From assembly GCA_007922195.1 (NCBI GenBank), contig ML681981.1, forward strand, positions 12,997,403 to 13,061,402: a stretch of 64,000 bases of DNA, in the 5' to 3' direction. Each line of letters begins with the position of its first letter. The stretch's first letter is position 1. This DNA is from Podocnemis expansa (lineage: Eukaryota; Chordata; Testudines; Podocnemididae). The notes under the pieces are model-generated. The model searched no databases. It saw only the letters and a list, made by a program, of their open reading frames with translations, and was not told the origin of the DNA. The translations under genes and the position numbers were made by a program. Shown here one piece after another: positions 33,439 through 44,190 of this stretch.

Positions 33439-35392
33439 TGCCTTGCTCGAGGGAAATACCAGCCATACCCTCCCCAAAGCCCAGAGGTCACCATCTACAC
33501 ACCTAATTTTCAAGGACAAGCTACACCCGTTTCTACATCACTGGCAGCACATCACATCCGACAGATGGGTGCTAGAGATCATATGAAAAGGGTACTCTAT
33601 TCCCTTTCTGTCGAGACCGCAGCCACAACCCCCTTCCCCGTCCCTCTTCAGGGACCCAATTCATGTACAATACCTGCACGAGGAGATTCACCATCTTCTT
33701 CACATTGGTGCCATCGAACGTGTCCCGCAGGACCAAGAAGGGAAGGGTTTTTATTCCCCATATTTCTTAACCCAGAAGAAAACAGGGGGCTGGCGACCAA
33801 TATTAGATCTCAGACGCCTAAATGTTTATGTCCAGGTCAAACGTTTCAGGATGGTGACCCTATCCAATATCCTCTCAGCACTTCAACAGGGGGATTGGCT
33901 GGCCTCCCTCGATTTGAAAGATGCATATTTCCACATCTTGATAAATCCAACACACCGCCGTTTCCTTCGATTCCGGTTTCTCCATTATCATTACCAATAC
34001 ACGGTCCTTCCTTTCGGCCTTTGCACGGCGCCAAGGGTTTTTTCCAAGGTCATGGCTCCGGCAGTCGCCTTCCTCCGCAAGCAACATGTCTCCATCTTCC
34101 CTTACCTAGACGATTTCCTACTAAGGGCCTCGACACAACAACAGACCCACCACATAATCCACAAGACACTACATCTGTTCACATCTCTAGGTCTTCAAAT
34201 AAATCTCGAAAAATCCTGCCTTCAACCGACGCAAGAAATTCAGTTCATTGGTGCCCGCATCCATACCCCATCAGCAAGGGCCTTTCTCCCCATGGACAGA
34301 TTTCTCAATCTACAACAGTTGGCTATCTCCATCCAGAACTCCCCAATCAGCACAGTACGCACATGCATGCAGATACTTGGCCACATGTCCGCCACCACTT
34401 ACCTGGTCCATCATGCTCGTCTACGCATGCGTCCTTTCCAATTGTGGTTCCTATCACAGTTCAAACAACAGCGACATTCCCTCAATCGACCTTTAGCCAT
34501 CCCAGCCACAGTAAAGCATTCCTTAGCTTGGTGGACCGACAGCAACAACCTCCTGCAGGGAGTACCCTTCTTTCCACCTCAACCGGTTATGACCATCACC
34601 ACAGATGCCTCCCGCACCGGCTGGGGGGCCTACCTCCAGGATTGCACAATACAGGGCAGATGGCAAGCAAGAGACATGCCCGCCCACATAAACGTGCTCG
34701 AACTCAGAGTGGTCTTGCGGGCCTGTTTACACTTCCTTCCCCAAATCTCCGGGAAGATGATCACGATCCGTACAGACAACAGACCATGCATGTTTTATAT
34801 AAATCGCCAGGGGGGCACCAGATCACAAGACCTATGCCTCGAAGCGATGGAGCTATGGAACCTGTGCACACAGCACTCAATACACCCCGTCGCGGAGTAC
34901 ATCCCGGGCAAGGACAATACAATAGCAGATTCTCTCAGTCGAGCCTTCCCCAACCACCACGAGTGGGAATTACGCCTCGATATTCTACAGGCAGTCTTCC
35001 AGCAATGGGGCTTCCCACTCATCGACCTTTTTGCCACAGAGCTGAACAAGAAATGTTCCCAGTATTGCTCTCGGGGGGGCCACGGTCGCGCTTCAAGAGG
35101 CAACGCTTTCTCGCAACATTGGGGCAAAGCACTTCTCTATGCCTTTCCCCCAACACCACTAATTCCTCGGGTCCTGTCCAAGATACAGCTCGACAAAGCA
35201 CAGGTCATTTTAATCGCCCCAGCATGGCCACGCCAACCGTGGTACACGCAGCTCCATACGCTGTCCAGAGCGCAACCCATAACTCTACCCCTTGTCCCAG
35301 ACCTCCTATCCCAGAACAGAGGGACTCAACGGCATCAGTACCTCAACAGACTCCATCTGACAGCCTGGCTGATCGATGGTTCAACAAATTAG
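33212..35392 (+). pseudogene. DIRS RT / RNase H / methyltransferase-like polyprotein with one in-frame stop
   Basis: The frame is open from before 33,212 to 33,583 and again from 33,587 to 35,392, with a single TGA at 33,584-33,586. RT homology runs straight across that stop: SDRWVLEII lies before it and KGYSIPF directly after. RT motifs: GAIERVPQ, KKTGGWRPILDLRRLN (about 33,790), SLDLKDAYFHI (about 33,905), LPFGLCTAPRVFSK, and the active site YLDD at 34,103-34,114. RNase H: TTDASRTGWGAYL (about 34,600), NVLELRV, RTDNRPCMFYIN and KDNTIADSLSR, so the acidic residues are present. The C-terminal part has DLFATELNKKCSQYCS, YAFPPTPLIPRVL and VILIAPAWPRQPWY, the region annotated as Dam-like methyltransferase in DIRS elements. 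The first ATG after the stop (33,851) would miss the RT fingers. Confidence 0.8.
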
Positions 35393-36453
35393 AAAACAAC
35401 TGTTCGCATACTGTCAAAAACATATTACTAAACAGTAGAAAGCCGGCCACACGCATTACTTACCTGCAGAAATGGCGCCGCTTCTCCTCCTGGTGCTCGG
35501 CACGAACCGTCGATCCACGCACGGCAGCGCTCCCGCTCATATTAGAATATCTGGCGAACCTGAAAGAGGAAAAAGTTTCCGTCAACACAGTACGAGTACA
35601 CCTAGCAGCCATCTCTACATTCCATGACAGAGTAGACCATAGTTCAGTCTTTGCTCACCCCACTTCCAAACGATTCATGTTGGGGTTGAGAAACCTTTAC
35701 CCGGACGTTCGCCCCCCGGCGCCCCCATGGAACCTCCCAAAAGTTCTAAAGATGCTCATGGCACCCCCATTCGAACCTTTAGCCACATGCACCTTACTCC
35801 ACTTAATGAAAGTTGCTTTTCTCGTCGCCATAACTTCTGCACGCCGAGTGGGGGAGATAGCAGCCCTCATGGCGCACCCCCCATATACGGTTTTTTATAA
35901 GGACAGAGTGGTATTGAGACCTCACCCAAAATTCATCCCTAAGGTGGCTTCTTCTTTTCATATTAACCAGACTATCAACTTACCTGTGTTTTATCCAAAG
36001 CCACATACAACACCGCAACAAAGAACACTGCATACATTAGATGTCAGAAGAGCCCTTTCTTTCTACCTGGAACGAACACAGCCTTTCCGTAAGACTCCCT
36101 TGTTATTTGTCTCCACCGTCGAACGTTCCAAGGGTCAACCTATCTCCAAACGAAGGTTATCCACCTGGATTTCTTCTTGTATTCGATCAGCGTACAACGC
36201 CCCACACTCAACTCAACCTCTCTCCATCCGCTCTCACTCTACACGGGCGATGGCATCATCTCTGGCCTTCCTCACCAAGGTCCCTCTACATGCCATATGC
36301 CAAGCAGCAACCTGGTCTTCCATGGACACTTTTGCCAAGCATTACGCTCTGGATCAGCTCTCCGCCATGGACACTGCAGTGGGACGAGCAGTGCTCGACT
36401 CAGTTCGACTGCCACACTCGGAAGTACCCACCTCCAAGAATAGTAACTGCTAA
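33565..36453 (+). CDS. DIRS tyrosine recombinase (functional part about 35,290-36,453)
   Basis: An open frame of 962 codons; only the last 370 or so resemble a known domain. The N-terminal arm-binding region holds RKPATRITYLQKWRRFSSWC (about 35,440) and VNTVRVHLAAISTFHDRV. Catalytic residues by position: Arg I in ITSARRVGEIAAL (Arg761), His-x-x-Arg in HSTRAMASS (His891, Arg894), Trp917 at the usual His/Trp position, and the nucleophile Tyr927 in FAKHYAL. The set is complete. The enzyme would integrate the circular DNA by strand exchange without target duplication. The first 600 codons overlap the RT frame and are probably not all translated; the real start is unknown. Extensive overlap of RT and recombinase frames is known for DIRS-1. 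Confidence 0.8.
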   Translation: MGARDHMKRVLYSLSVETAATTPFPVPLQGPNSCTIPARGDSPSSSHWCHRTCPAGPRREGFLFPIFLNPEENRGLATNIRSQTPKCLCPGQTFQDGDPIQYPLSTSTGGLAGLPRFERCIFPHLDKSNTPPFPSIPVSPLSLPIHGPSFRPLHGAKGFFQGHGSGSRLPPQATCLHLPLPRRFPTKGLDTTTDPPHNPQDTTSVHISRSSNKSRKILPSTDARNSVHWCPHPYPISKGLSPHGQISQSTTVGYLHPELPNQHSTHMHADTWPHVRHHLPGPSCSSTHASFPIVVPITVQTTATFPQSTFSHPSHSKAFLSLVDRQQQPPAGSTLLSTSTGYDHHHRCLPHRLGGLPPGLHNTGQMASKRHARPHKRARTQSGLAGLFTLPSPNLREDDHDPYRQQTMHVLYKSPGGHQITRPMPRSDGAMEPVHTALNTPRRGVHPGQGQYNSRFSQSSLPQPPRVGITPRYSTGSLPAMGLPTHRPFCHRAEQEMFPVLLSGGPRSRFKRQRFLATLGQSTSLCLSPNTTNSSGPVQDTARQSTGHFNRPSMATPTVVHAAPYAVQSATHNSTPCPRPPIPEQRDSTASVPQQTPSDSLADRWFNKLENNCSHTVKNILLNSRKPATRITYLQKWRRFSSWCSARTVDPRTAALPLILEYLANLKEEKVSVNTVRVHLAAISTFHDRVDHSSVFAHPTSKRFMLGLRNLYPDVRPPAPPWNLPKVLKMLMAPPFEPLATCTLLHLMKVAFLVAITSARRVGEIAALMAHPPYTVFYKDRVVLRPHPKFIPKVASSFHINQTINLPVFYPKPHTTPQQRTLHTLDVRRALSFYLERTQPFRKTPLLFVSTVERSKGQPISKRRLSTWISSCIRSAYNAPHSTQPLSIRSHSTRAMASSLAFLTKVPLHAICQAATWSSMDTFAKHYALDQLSAMDTAVGRAVLDSVRLPHSEVPTSKNSNC

Positions 36454-36460
36454 CAGTCAC

Positions 36461-36566
36461 CCAGAGTGGAGCAGTCGGGAGCACTGCTCGTCGAAGAAAT
36501 GGAGGTTACTCACCTTGGTGCAGTAGCCGAGGTTCTTCGAGATGCGTGCTCCCGACATGCTCCACT
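36461..36566 (+). repeat. DIRS internal complementary region (circle-junction template)
   Basis: Bases 36,461-36,498 are the exact reverse complement of the left outer end 30,994-31,031 (38 of 38). Bases 36,499-36,566 are the exact reverse complement of the right outer end 36,791-36,858 (68 of 68). The two halves adjoin, as left and right ends would in a circular intermediate. In the DIRS replication model this region lets the incomplete cDNA ends be completed and closed. Confidence 0.93.
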
Positions 36567-36625
36567 ACCCACCCACCTCCCCTCTACTTCGAAATATTCC
36601 TTTGTCTTCAACAGGTAGTTTCGCA

Positions 36626-36861
36626 GTAGAAAGGAACTGAGGTGACGGTTGGGGAGAGCGAGCTGCTGACGTCATCATTGGCGGGAACACCAACGGACGC
36701 AGCCTCAGCATCTCTCTCTCTCCACCAACGGAGCCACTGCTATGCAAAGAAAATCTGATGCAGAGCGCGGTACCGCGGCTATAACCCCAGAGTGGAGCAT
36801 GTCGGGAGCACGCATCTCGAAGAACCTCGGCTACTGCACCAAGGTGAGTAACCTCCATTTC
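36626..36861 (-). repeat. right inverted terminal repeat of the DIRS element with 3' extension
   Basis: Reverse of the left repeat, with an additional 35 bases at the outer end (GGTGCAGTAGCCGAGG on the minus strand) that the left repeat lacks. Unequal ends with a right-hand extension are usual in DIRS-1-type elements. TGACGTCA recurs at 36,667-36,674. Confidence 0.88.
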
Positions 36862-37844
36862 TGTACCTGGTCAAAATAGGTGATACCTTCACAATAAGTG
36901 CTTTTTCCATCACTTGGACAGGTCCACTGCTATAGTCCTATCTTGCCACCTGCTCAGCACTCAAGACCTCCAGAAAAGTAAGACAGGTGGAACAAAGATA
37001 CTTAGCCATTTCTGAAAGAGCTTGAGTTCAGTATTTTTAGAGTTAGGGTCCAGTGTACCCCTCTTCTCCAGAAATGCTGCAGCTGACAGTCTGCTGTAAG
37101 ACAGCTGACAAGACAGAGCTTATTCAGAGAAATAATTAGCATCCTGTATAGGTTCTGGAAACCCTTTATACCCATAATTCACTACCATACTAAGTAAAGA
37201 TTGTATTACTGCTCTGCTGTAGGAGAGAAGGAGATAAAGAAGTCTTTAACTGTCTAGACATTTTCCAGGAAAAGCCAGAGAAAAAGGAAGTCTTCACATC
37301 TTGAAAAGAGAGGGTTATGTTTTCAAGCAATAAGGAGCTTCTTCTAGGTTTCTATCCTGTAGTATCAAGACTTGTGAAGGTTGTGAAGAATTTTACAGCA
37401 TCATCCTATTGCCTCTGTGTATAGACTTAATCTGATTCTTCAGTTTACTCTCCTCTCTTTGAGCCCTCAGGTATGGTCTTTCCTTTATTTTTTCCCATTA
37501 AAGTAGCCTGTTTGATGATATTTTCTCTGCCAGATAGGTTGAAGAAATTAGTTGCTCTGCTTTTTTATTATCCTTTTCTGATTTTGCATAAAGATTAGGT
37601 GGCTCTTAGACAATGCTTCATTTTATTACCAAAGTTAATTTGGAATTTGAAAGAGAACAAACATTTGAACTTCCCCTCTGCCCCAACCCTTTCTTACCCA
37701 GAAAGCCCCTTTGGCATATGCTGAATTGAGTTAAAATGACAAACAAGTTTGCTGAAAGGAGAATATGTTCAGGACAATAGAGACACAGTGATCCAGAATA
37801 CAACTGATGAGGTCATTCCCAAACCAAACACAGAATTTCATCAA
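36862..37844. other. unassigned AT-rich DNA
   Basis: No coding region or known repeat. Confidence 0.45.
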
Positions 37845-37995
37845 AACAAACAAGGAGTCTTGTGGCACTTTTAAAGACTAACAGATTAATTTATCGCATG
37901 AGTGATAAATTAATTAATTTGTTAGTCTTTAAAAGTGCCACAGGACTCATCGTTTGTCTTGCTGAACTAGACTAACATGGCTGCCCCTTTGGAAC
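37845..37995. repeat. two Penelope-type 3' ends head to head (inverted repeat)
   Basis: The left arm at about 37,856-37,895 (AGTCTTGTGGCACTTTTAAA onward) is the reverse complement, with few mismatches, of the right arm at about 37,904-37,947 (ending AAAAGTGCCACAGGACT). The loop is only about 8 bases, GCATGAGT. The right part continues with GCTGAACTAGACTAACATGG as in the 10.0-kb copy. Confidence 0.75.
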
Positions 37996-40900
37996 TTGTT
38001 AACAGAATTTCATAGGACTCTGAACATTATTTTGGCCTCTTTCTGCCCAAACTCATAGTCCCCAAAGAACAAAGGGAATTCCATTGTTTTTGTGCCAGAA
38101 GAGCACTTAAATTGTGTTTGAATAAATCTGATAGGCTTTTTATTTTGTTAGAACTGCCAAGAACAGATTGGCTGCCTTGAAATCTTTCATTGCAAGGTGG
38201 TTCATACTGCACATTAAAGAAGCTTACAAGAATAAAGCAGTTTCTGTACTAGATGGTATCAGGGTTCAGTCTATCAGGAGTGTGGTGTGGTCACAGGCAC
38301 TGAGAATGAAGCTTTTATTACTAAGATCTGCAAGTTTGAAGTATGGAACTCACATCATACCTTTGGTTAGATGCTTTAGTCTAAACTTTCAAAGAATTCC
38401 TGTTATGTCAGCTGTTAATATACTGCATTACAGTGGGATAGCAGCCTGAAGAATACAGTTCATCTTCCCTAAATTTACAGGATAAAGTTTGCATTTTCTG
38501 AGGATATTCAACTAAATGTGATACTTTATAAGTTTAAATTAATTAAAAATAAGGCACTTTGAATTTATTTTTTCTTGGTGTCCACATTGTGCAAAGTTAT
38601 TTTGCTAATAAATGGCTGGTTTTTATCTTCCAAATTTTCCATACAGTTAAAACTTCTTTAAAATTAATGTTAGATGTATATTTGAAGAAATTGCAAGAAC
38701 AGTTATTAACAGTTATTGTATCCTTACTTTGTCATTAGGGTCACAAGTTTCTTTATTCAAAATGACTGCTGTTCCTATAATTTACAATTGGATGGTAGCT
38801 ACCCACTGGGATGGATTGGAAACTACACATGTCTTTAGTAAAGATGGCCTCCATTTCACTAAAGCCATGCATGTGAAAGTGGGGCTACCATTCATACTGA
38901 TGGCCCATGTTTCCCATTGTTTTAAGTAAAATGAAGGTACTGGTTATCCTCATGGAAGGTGCCTGCCATCTGAATGCTTGGCATGTGGAAATGAAGACAT
39001 CTTTACCTAGTTCCTATCATTTCCAGTGAAACTGGAGCCACACTGCCTAAGGAGAAAGCAACCCTCTGTGGTTAAAAAATTCCTTGATTGACTTTCCAGT
39101 TAATTTATGTGGCAAACCCCATCTTGATGAAGAGTAGCTATGAGCTCCTGTGCTAGGATTTGTCTGTAACTTAGACAGAAGCTCCTCCATTCTGGGCAAA
39201 ACAGCAATTTCACCACATTTGGCTTTCCTGGCCCAGGGATGAAGACTCCATCACTTCCATACCCTTTCTGTGCCCTCCTACATTAGCCGTATTAGAAACC
39301 TTAGAAATTGCGTAAACAAAATATTTGTTTACAGGAATTAAGGTTTGTTGAGCAGGGCATCTCTTTAACGCTCACTCTTTAAATTGTGGAAATGCCAAGT
39401 TGTGGGGCAGCACTTAATCACATGTTAATACCCACAGACAGATTCCACATCCTTATAGGAAACTTACCTCTGCCTCCAACAGTTAAGAAAATCCACTCTA
39501 CCAGTCCGGGTGTCCTCCACTCCTTCAGGTTTGCATGGTGAATCCCTATTTATTAACTAGAGGAAAGATTTCATAGAATCATAGAAATCTTTTTGTCTAT
39601 GTTTTATATTACTGTAGATTGCTTTCTTCATTGAAGTTTGTTTAGATTCTTTATAAGAACTTTTTCAGACTGTGTTTACTACAAATATAATGGACATTAG
39701 CTTAAAGCTATAAAAGAAAGCTTTCACTGCTGAACATAATATACAGCAACATTTACCAGTGCATGTGTTCTTTTCTGTCCTCTTGTTATCAGGGAAGCAT
39801 TGCCCTATGGGCAGGTGGTCTGTGTGGTGTAAAGGAAATAATATAAAATCAATTATCAGAAAGGAAGAAATGCTCTTTTTCTTAAAACTTTTTTTTTCTC
39901 CATGAAATACACTTACTATGTAACTGATATTTTCTATTGCTGTTTGTGAAGTTAAGGGTTTTACAGCAGAAGGGGCAAAAATCAGCCAAATAGCCTGTAC
40001 AACAGAGAACATGAACATCATGTTATTTTTGTTTCTATTTTGGAATAGTGTGAGAAATTTTATAGTAACATCAGTATTAATGCAATATCATCTCTCATCT
40101 ATCATACTTAAAATAGCTGTTAGCTGTGGTATCTGATGACACATTGGTGCTGCTTGAAGGAAGAAAAAGTGATGTGGAATAAGTTGTAGAAAAGTACTGT
40201 TAATTTTAGTTCAAATATGTGTATATATTCCTTTCTTCAACACACACTTTTTTTTATTATCCTCATGTCAAATTCAAGTCTATAATTTATAAAACCAGGA
40301 CATACCGTGCAGGCATTGAAATATAGAAAGCTAAAAGACTGAACTTTATAGGGAGAGTGAGATTGAGAGAGGAAAAGGAATATTCTAACTATATTAACAA
40401 ATGTGTTCTAAAATAATAACTTGTATGTAATTGCAGAGGATTTATTCTTTGTTTTTTTCTCTTCATAGGATGTGTGACATGGGCTCAGGAATAAATATTT
40501 TTCATTTACTTAGTAAATAATGGACTGTTCACTTTGTTCTAAGTCAGAGTACTCCAAAAAACCCCATATAATTAGTACTTGAGGGGTGAAGATCACTTGC
40601 ACTGTACTTAAATTGTACAAAAATATATGAAGTTGTGTTCCTCCTCTGCCATTCCTCAGCAAAAGACAGGAGTCTCAGAATGATACATTTTCAGATACAT
40701 TAGACTAGGTCGAACTTATTGATCATCTGAGCCACACGAAAGAGTCTTCAGAAGTTAGCGAGCCAGTGATTCTGCCGCAGGGGGCATACCTGCCGAAGGC
40801 CTGAGCCCTCAGGGCAAAAGCCCAAGATCCTCAATCCTTGCAGGGCTGAAGCTCTAGCAAGCACATCCCATGGGAGAGAGGCTCTGAATTCTGACAGGTG

Positions 40901-41464
40901 CCTCTCAAGGACCAGAACCCCTTACAGCAGGAGAGAAGCCCCAAACTTCCCACCCCAGTATGGTAGGTGGAGAATGGGGTGGGGGCACACAGTGCTTCAT
41001 AAGTTGCGTTTTACCTGTAAAAGAGCCACATGTGGCTCCCCAGCCGCCCTTTTGGCCACCCCTTGATTGGAAAGTGTGTATTAGAGTAGTCTGTTTAATA
41101 GATTTCCTACAATGGCATATTCTGACTCTAATGTGCCAGAAACTATAGAGCTTTCAAAGAGATTTGTAAGGCCACATTGTTATTGACTGATATGTCTGCA
41201 GTGTATTGAGAGTAGACTTACAAGCTTTCATGGATGTGATGTTCAGCAGAAAAGTGCTGCAGAGTGTATTTAATTTTGTACATGAGATAAAATAGAAATG
41301 GGAACTGTCTCTGTAAAGATAAAATGTAATGTGTCCCCCTTCAAAAGAAGTTCTCATACTGCTCATAATATCACGGTTTTAGTGACTGAGATCCTTGTTT
41401 CACTGAAGAATAGAAAACATTTTCTGTGCTTACCTGAAAATCTCCTTCCTCCAACTACCTAAGT

Positions 41465-41467
<3 letters not shown>
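37996..41467. other. unassigned DNA
   Basis: AT-rich, with a short CR1-tail-like TCATAGAATCATAGAAA at about 39,571 that is too short to assign. The stretch 40,730-41,060 is GC-richer. Nothing coding. Confidence 0.4.

Positions 41468-41503
<36 letters not shown>
41468..41503. repeat. (TG)n microsatellite
   Basis: Uninterrupted TG run of about 36 bases. Confidence 0.95.
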
Positions 41504-41505
<2 letters not shown>

Positions 41506-43270
41506 ACATATGTATTTATGAAACTTTATTTGTTTGTCCCTCCTGAAAGATTTCTGAAGTGATAAGAGCTAAAAACACAAAATGTTGAACGGATACTACT
41601 GATTTCCTAACTTAAATAACTGGATTGGTTATATCTTGAAATTGATTCTCCCGGACCCCTCGTTCGGGCCATAGATAATTAGCTTTTAGTAGCGCCTTAT
41701 CATAGCCATTTGTTGGACTCTTCTGTTAAGCATGTCACATAAACTGCAACGAGGAGATCCTTTCCCTCTGGCTACAAACTGAGTAGTTCATCTGTTGTCC
41801 ACTAGGCTTCTCTCAACTCTCTTTCTTTTATTTATCACAAAAAAAGTGGTATCATAATCAATATTTCAAAAAATTGGCTTGGGTAATGATAGGCTGTTAT
41901 GCAAAAAAAAATCTTACAAACAATATAGGCTGAAAACATCATAATTCCTGTGGAAAATACTGTTCTTCTAATGGTACTAATTGGATTAATGTAATTGTGA
42001 AATCAGTATCCCCAGTGCTCTAAATAAGGAGCTCCATTTCCACGTGTAACATACTTGGGACTGTTCAATTTGTGCAAATGAATGAACATGCATTTTGTTA
42101 CAATTTTGGGGTTCATTTCTTCAAGTGATATATAAGAGAAAAGTATTTAAAATATGCTATGTTAATGTAGTTGACGTAGTTCATTCATCACACCTTTTAC
42201 TATATTTTCTCCGGGTAACACCAGGCATTTCTGCTTGTATATAATATAAAGAGAGCTCCATTTTGTTCATTTTCATATTGTCTAACGTTAGTTTAAGAAC
42301 AATTTATAGAAGCTGAAACAGTTAAAATCCTTAGGCTGGTGGTTGTTGTATTTGTCAGGCTTCTCAGGAGGATCAGCTTAATTTATCATCAGGGAGTGAC
42401 ATCTATCTCAATTGTGCTGAAAGGAGGCTGAAAACCAAGTTTAGGAATTGTGGACCTTGCTATCTGAAGAAAATAAATTCTCTTAATCTTAAGCTTTGTA
42501 GTACAATCTAATAATAATTAGAAAATCAAATCAAATCTAATCAAATCAAATCAAATCAATGTCTCTCTGATTCTCAAAAATCGTCAGAATGTTCTCTTTA
42601 ACAAATCCGTCAGGGGAATCAATATCTTGACTGGAGAAAAAGACACAAGAGAAAGTCCCTTCTTTTTGTTCATCTCTGGAGGATGTATGTGGCTGCCCCA
42701 AGTGTCAAGTATTCTCTACCTAGCTGCTTAGTGAAATACATTTTCCTAAGTACAAACTCTGGAATTGTACCAATTCTTAATCTTTGAACAGGGAAACTGG
42801 TTTATTTGCTGAAAAAGATTAAAATCTTAATACCACCATCGTATATAAATCAGTTTTAAGATTCTAGGTGCCCAAAACTGGGTACTTTAATCCTTCTGTT
42901 TAGGGAAAAGCTTCTTAGTTGAAGAAGAAAGAAAATTCTGTAAAGTGAGCTTAGTTATGGATTGCTCAAACTGCAAAACGATATCCATCTTCCTTGCTGT
43001 GTGTTTTCTGACCTCTTTAAAATAAGCCTATTATTTCATTGACCTAGCAACCACTTAAATATGGTCCTTGCACATTAAGGTAGAGACTGAGTTCTATGTT
43101 TCTTCCTTTTATATCTAACTTTAGTATATAAATCCTTTATATGAAAGTGTAACATACTTTGCAAGATCTAAACATTTATTTCAACCAAAGCAACATATCC
43201 AGAGTATTATATCAAGCTTTAGTGTCCTAGGTATGACTAAGAAAAATTAATTCAAATGACTATTTTCTAT
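41504..43270. other. unassigned, apparently non-repetitive DNA
   Basis: No transposon signature and no frame. It contains an isolated CpG-bearing inverted motif (CCCGGACCCCTCGTTCGGG, about 41,650-41,668) and a (AATCA)n tract at about 42,523-42,559. It may hold conserved non-coding sequence, which I cannot test here. Confidence 0.35.
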
Positions 43271-44190
43271 CAGGTATAAGAAGTCTGACAGAGTCAAGCC
43301 TGAGGGCTACAGGAGGGTGCTACTATTTGGTCCCTGGGTAGTGGGTGGGCACATGCCCACCCACTGCTAAAGACCCTCCCTCAGCCCAAGGGAGGAGTCA
43401 CTGGTCCCGGGGATCAACTGATTACGGGGGACAACATAATCAAAACAGGCACAGGTGTGAGGGGTCAAAGGAAAAAAGCAGGGAACCGGAGGGAGACACC
43501 AAGCAGAGAACCCTGGCCAGCGCCCACTGCTCCCGGGAGGTATGCAGGGAGTCAGTGGATGCTGCCCAGAGGCACTCCACTTGGATACGTGACCGGACTA
43601 AGAAATGGAAACAGGTCTCACAGTTGAGTTTACCCCCCTGGCCAACCTCCCCTCTTACAGGTGGGTACTGGAAGATAGATACATTAGCCCCAGGCTTAAT
43701 AAATCCCTATTTCTAGGGTAAGTGGGGCAGGACTGCTCTGAGGCCAGTTAGAGCACCTGAAGCCAATTAAAGCACCTGAGACCAATTGGGGTGATTGGTC
43801 ACAGTAGATAAAAAGGCCTCTGTTGCAGGCAGCAGGGGGAGAGTTTTGAGTGTGGTGTTTGGAGGAGGAGAAGGAGGAGCTAGGAGTGGAGTATGTTTGT
43901 AGCAGAGCAGAACAGAGCAAACCAGAGAAAGAAAGCTGAGCTGGGCAAAGCTAGTCAGTAGCTGTTGCTACCAACACCTGGGAGGTACTGGTGGCCAGGA
44001 CAAGCTCATCCAGAGGGGCCTTAGGGCCCCAGACCCAGCAACCTGTGGACTGGAAGGCCCAGCCCCAAGGCAGGAGGGACTGGGGGAACTATAACTTTGG
44101 GGTTTTGGAGGTAGGAAACCTGGGCCCCAGTCAGCTGCCAAGACCTGAATTGCACAACCAACGGTGCCCAAACACCCCATTTGTCGCAAA
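43271..44190 (+). repeat. LTR-like or composite repeat, GC-richer block
   Basis: A sharp change in composition from the AT-rich left flank. It contains near-tandem phrases GAGCACCTGAAGCCAATTA and AAGCACCTGAGACCAATT (about 43,750-43,790) and a TATA-like GATAAAAAGGCCTC at 43,807. A purine-rich GGAGGAGGAGAAGGAGGAG tract follows. A promoter-like middle suits an LTR of a Gypsy or ERV element. No pol homology is seen, and the 123-codon frame at 43,345-43,716 has no known domain. Family and ends are not fixed. Confidence 0.4.

Larger units (their letters stand above)
30994..36861 (+). mobile_element. near-complete DIRS-type tyrosine-recombinase retrotransposon
   Basis: All structural hallmarks are present: inverted terminal repeats, an internal complementary region matching both outer ends, and gag, RT/RNase H and tyrosine recombinase coding regions in order. 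The trinucleotide TTC occurs at the left end (30,994-30,996), at the right end (36,859-36,861), and once, as GAA, in the internal junction (36,496-36,498). There is no ordinary target duplication. This fits DIRS integration by recombination of a circular DNA at a shared trinucleotide. The terminal repeats differ at only a few positions, so insertion was recent. The only obvious coding lesions are an in-frame TGA at 33,584 and a frame change inside gag. The name DIRS rests on domain order and end structure; the exact subfamily is not determined. Confidence 0.92.

Noticed and set aside
33846..35201. Minus-strand frames across the DIRS coding region
   Set aside because: Shadows of the plus-strand RT and recombinase genes.
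33565..35280. First 570 codons of the recombinase frame as a separate protein
   Set aside because: The translation has no domain while the overlapping frame encodes clear RT and RNase H. Treated as overlap.
39571..39590. CR1 3' tail
   Set aside because: Only TCATAGAATCATAG-like text without the adjoining CR1 3' region. Could be chance.
43345..43716. 123-codon frame as a gene
   Set aside because: It lies in the LTR-like composite repeat and shows no known domain.
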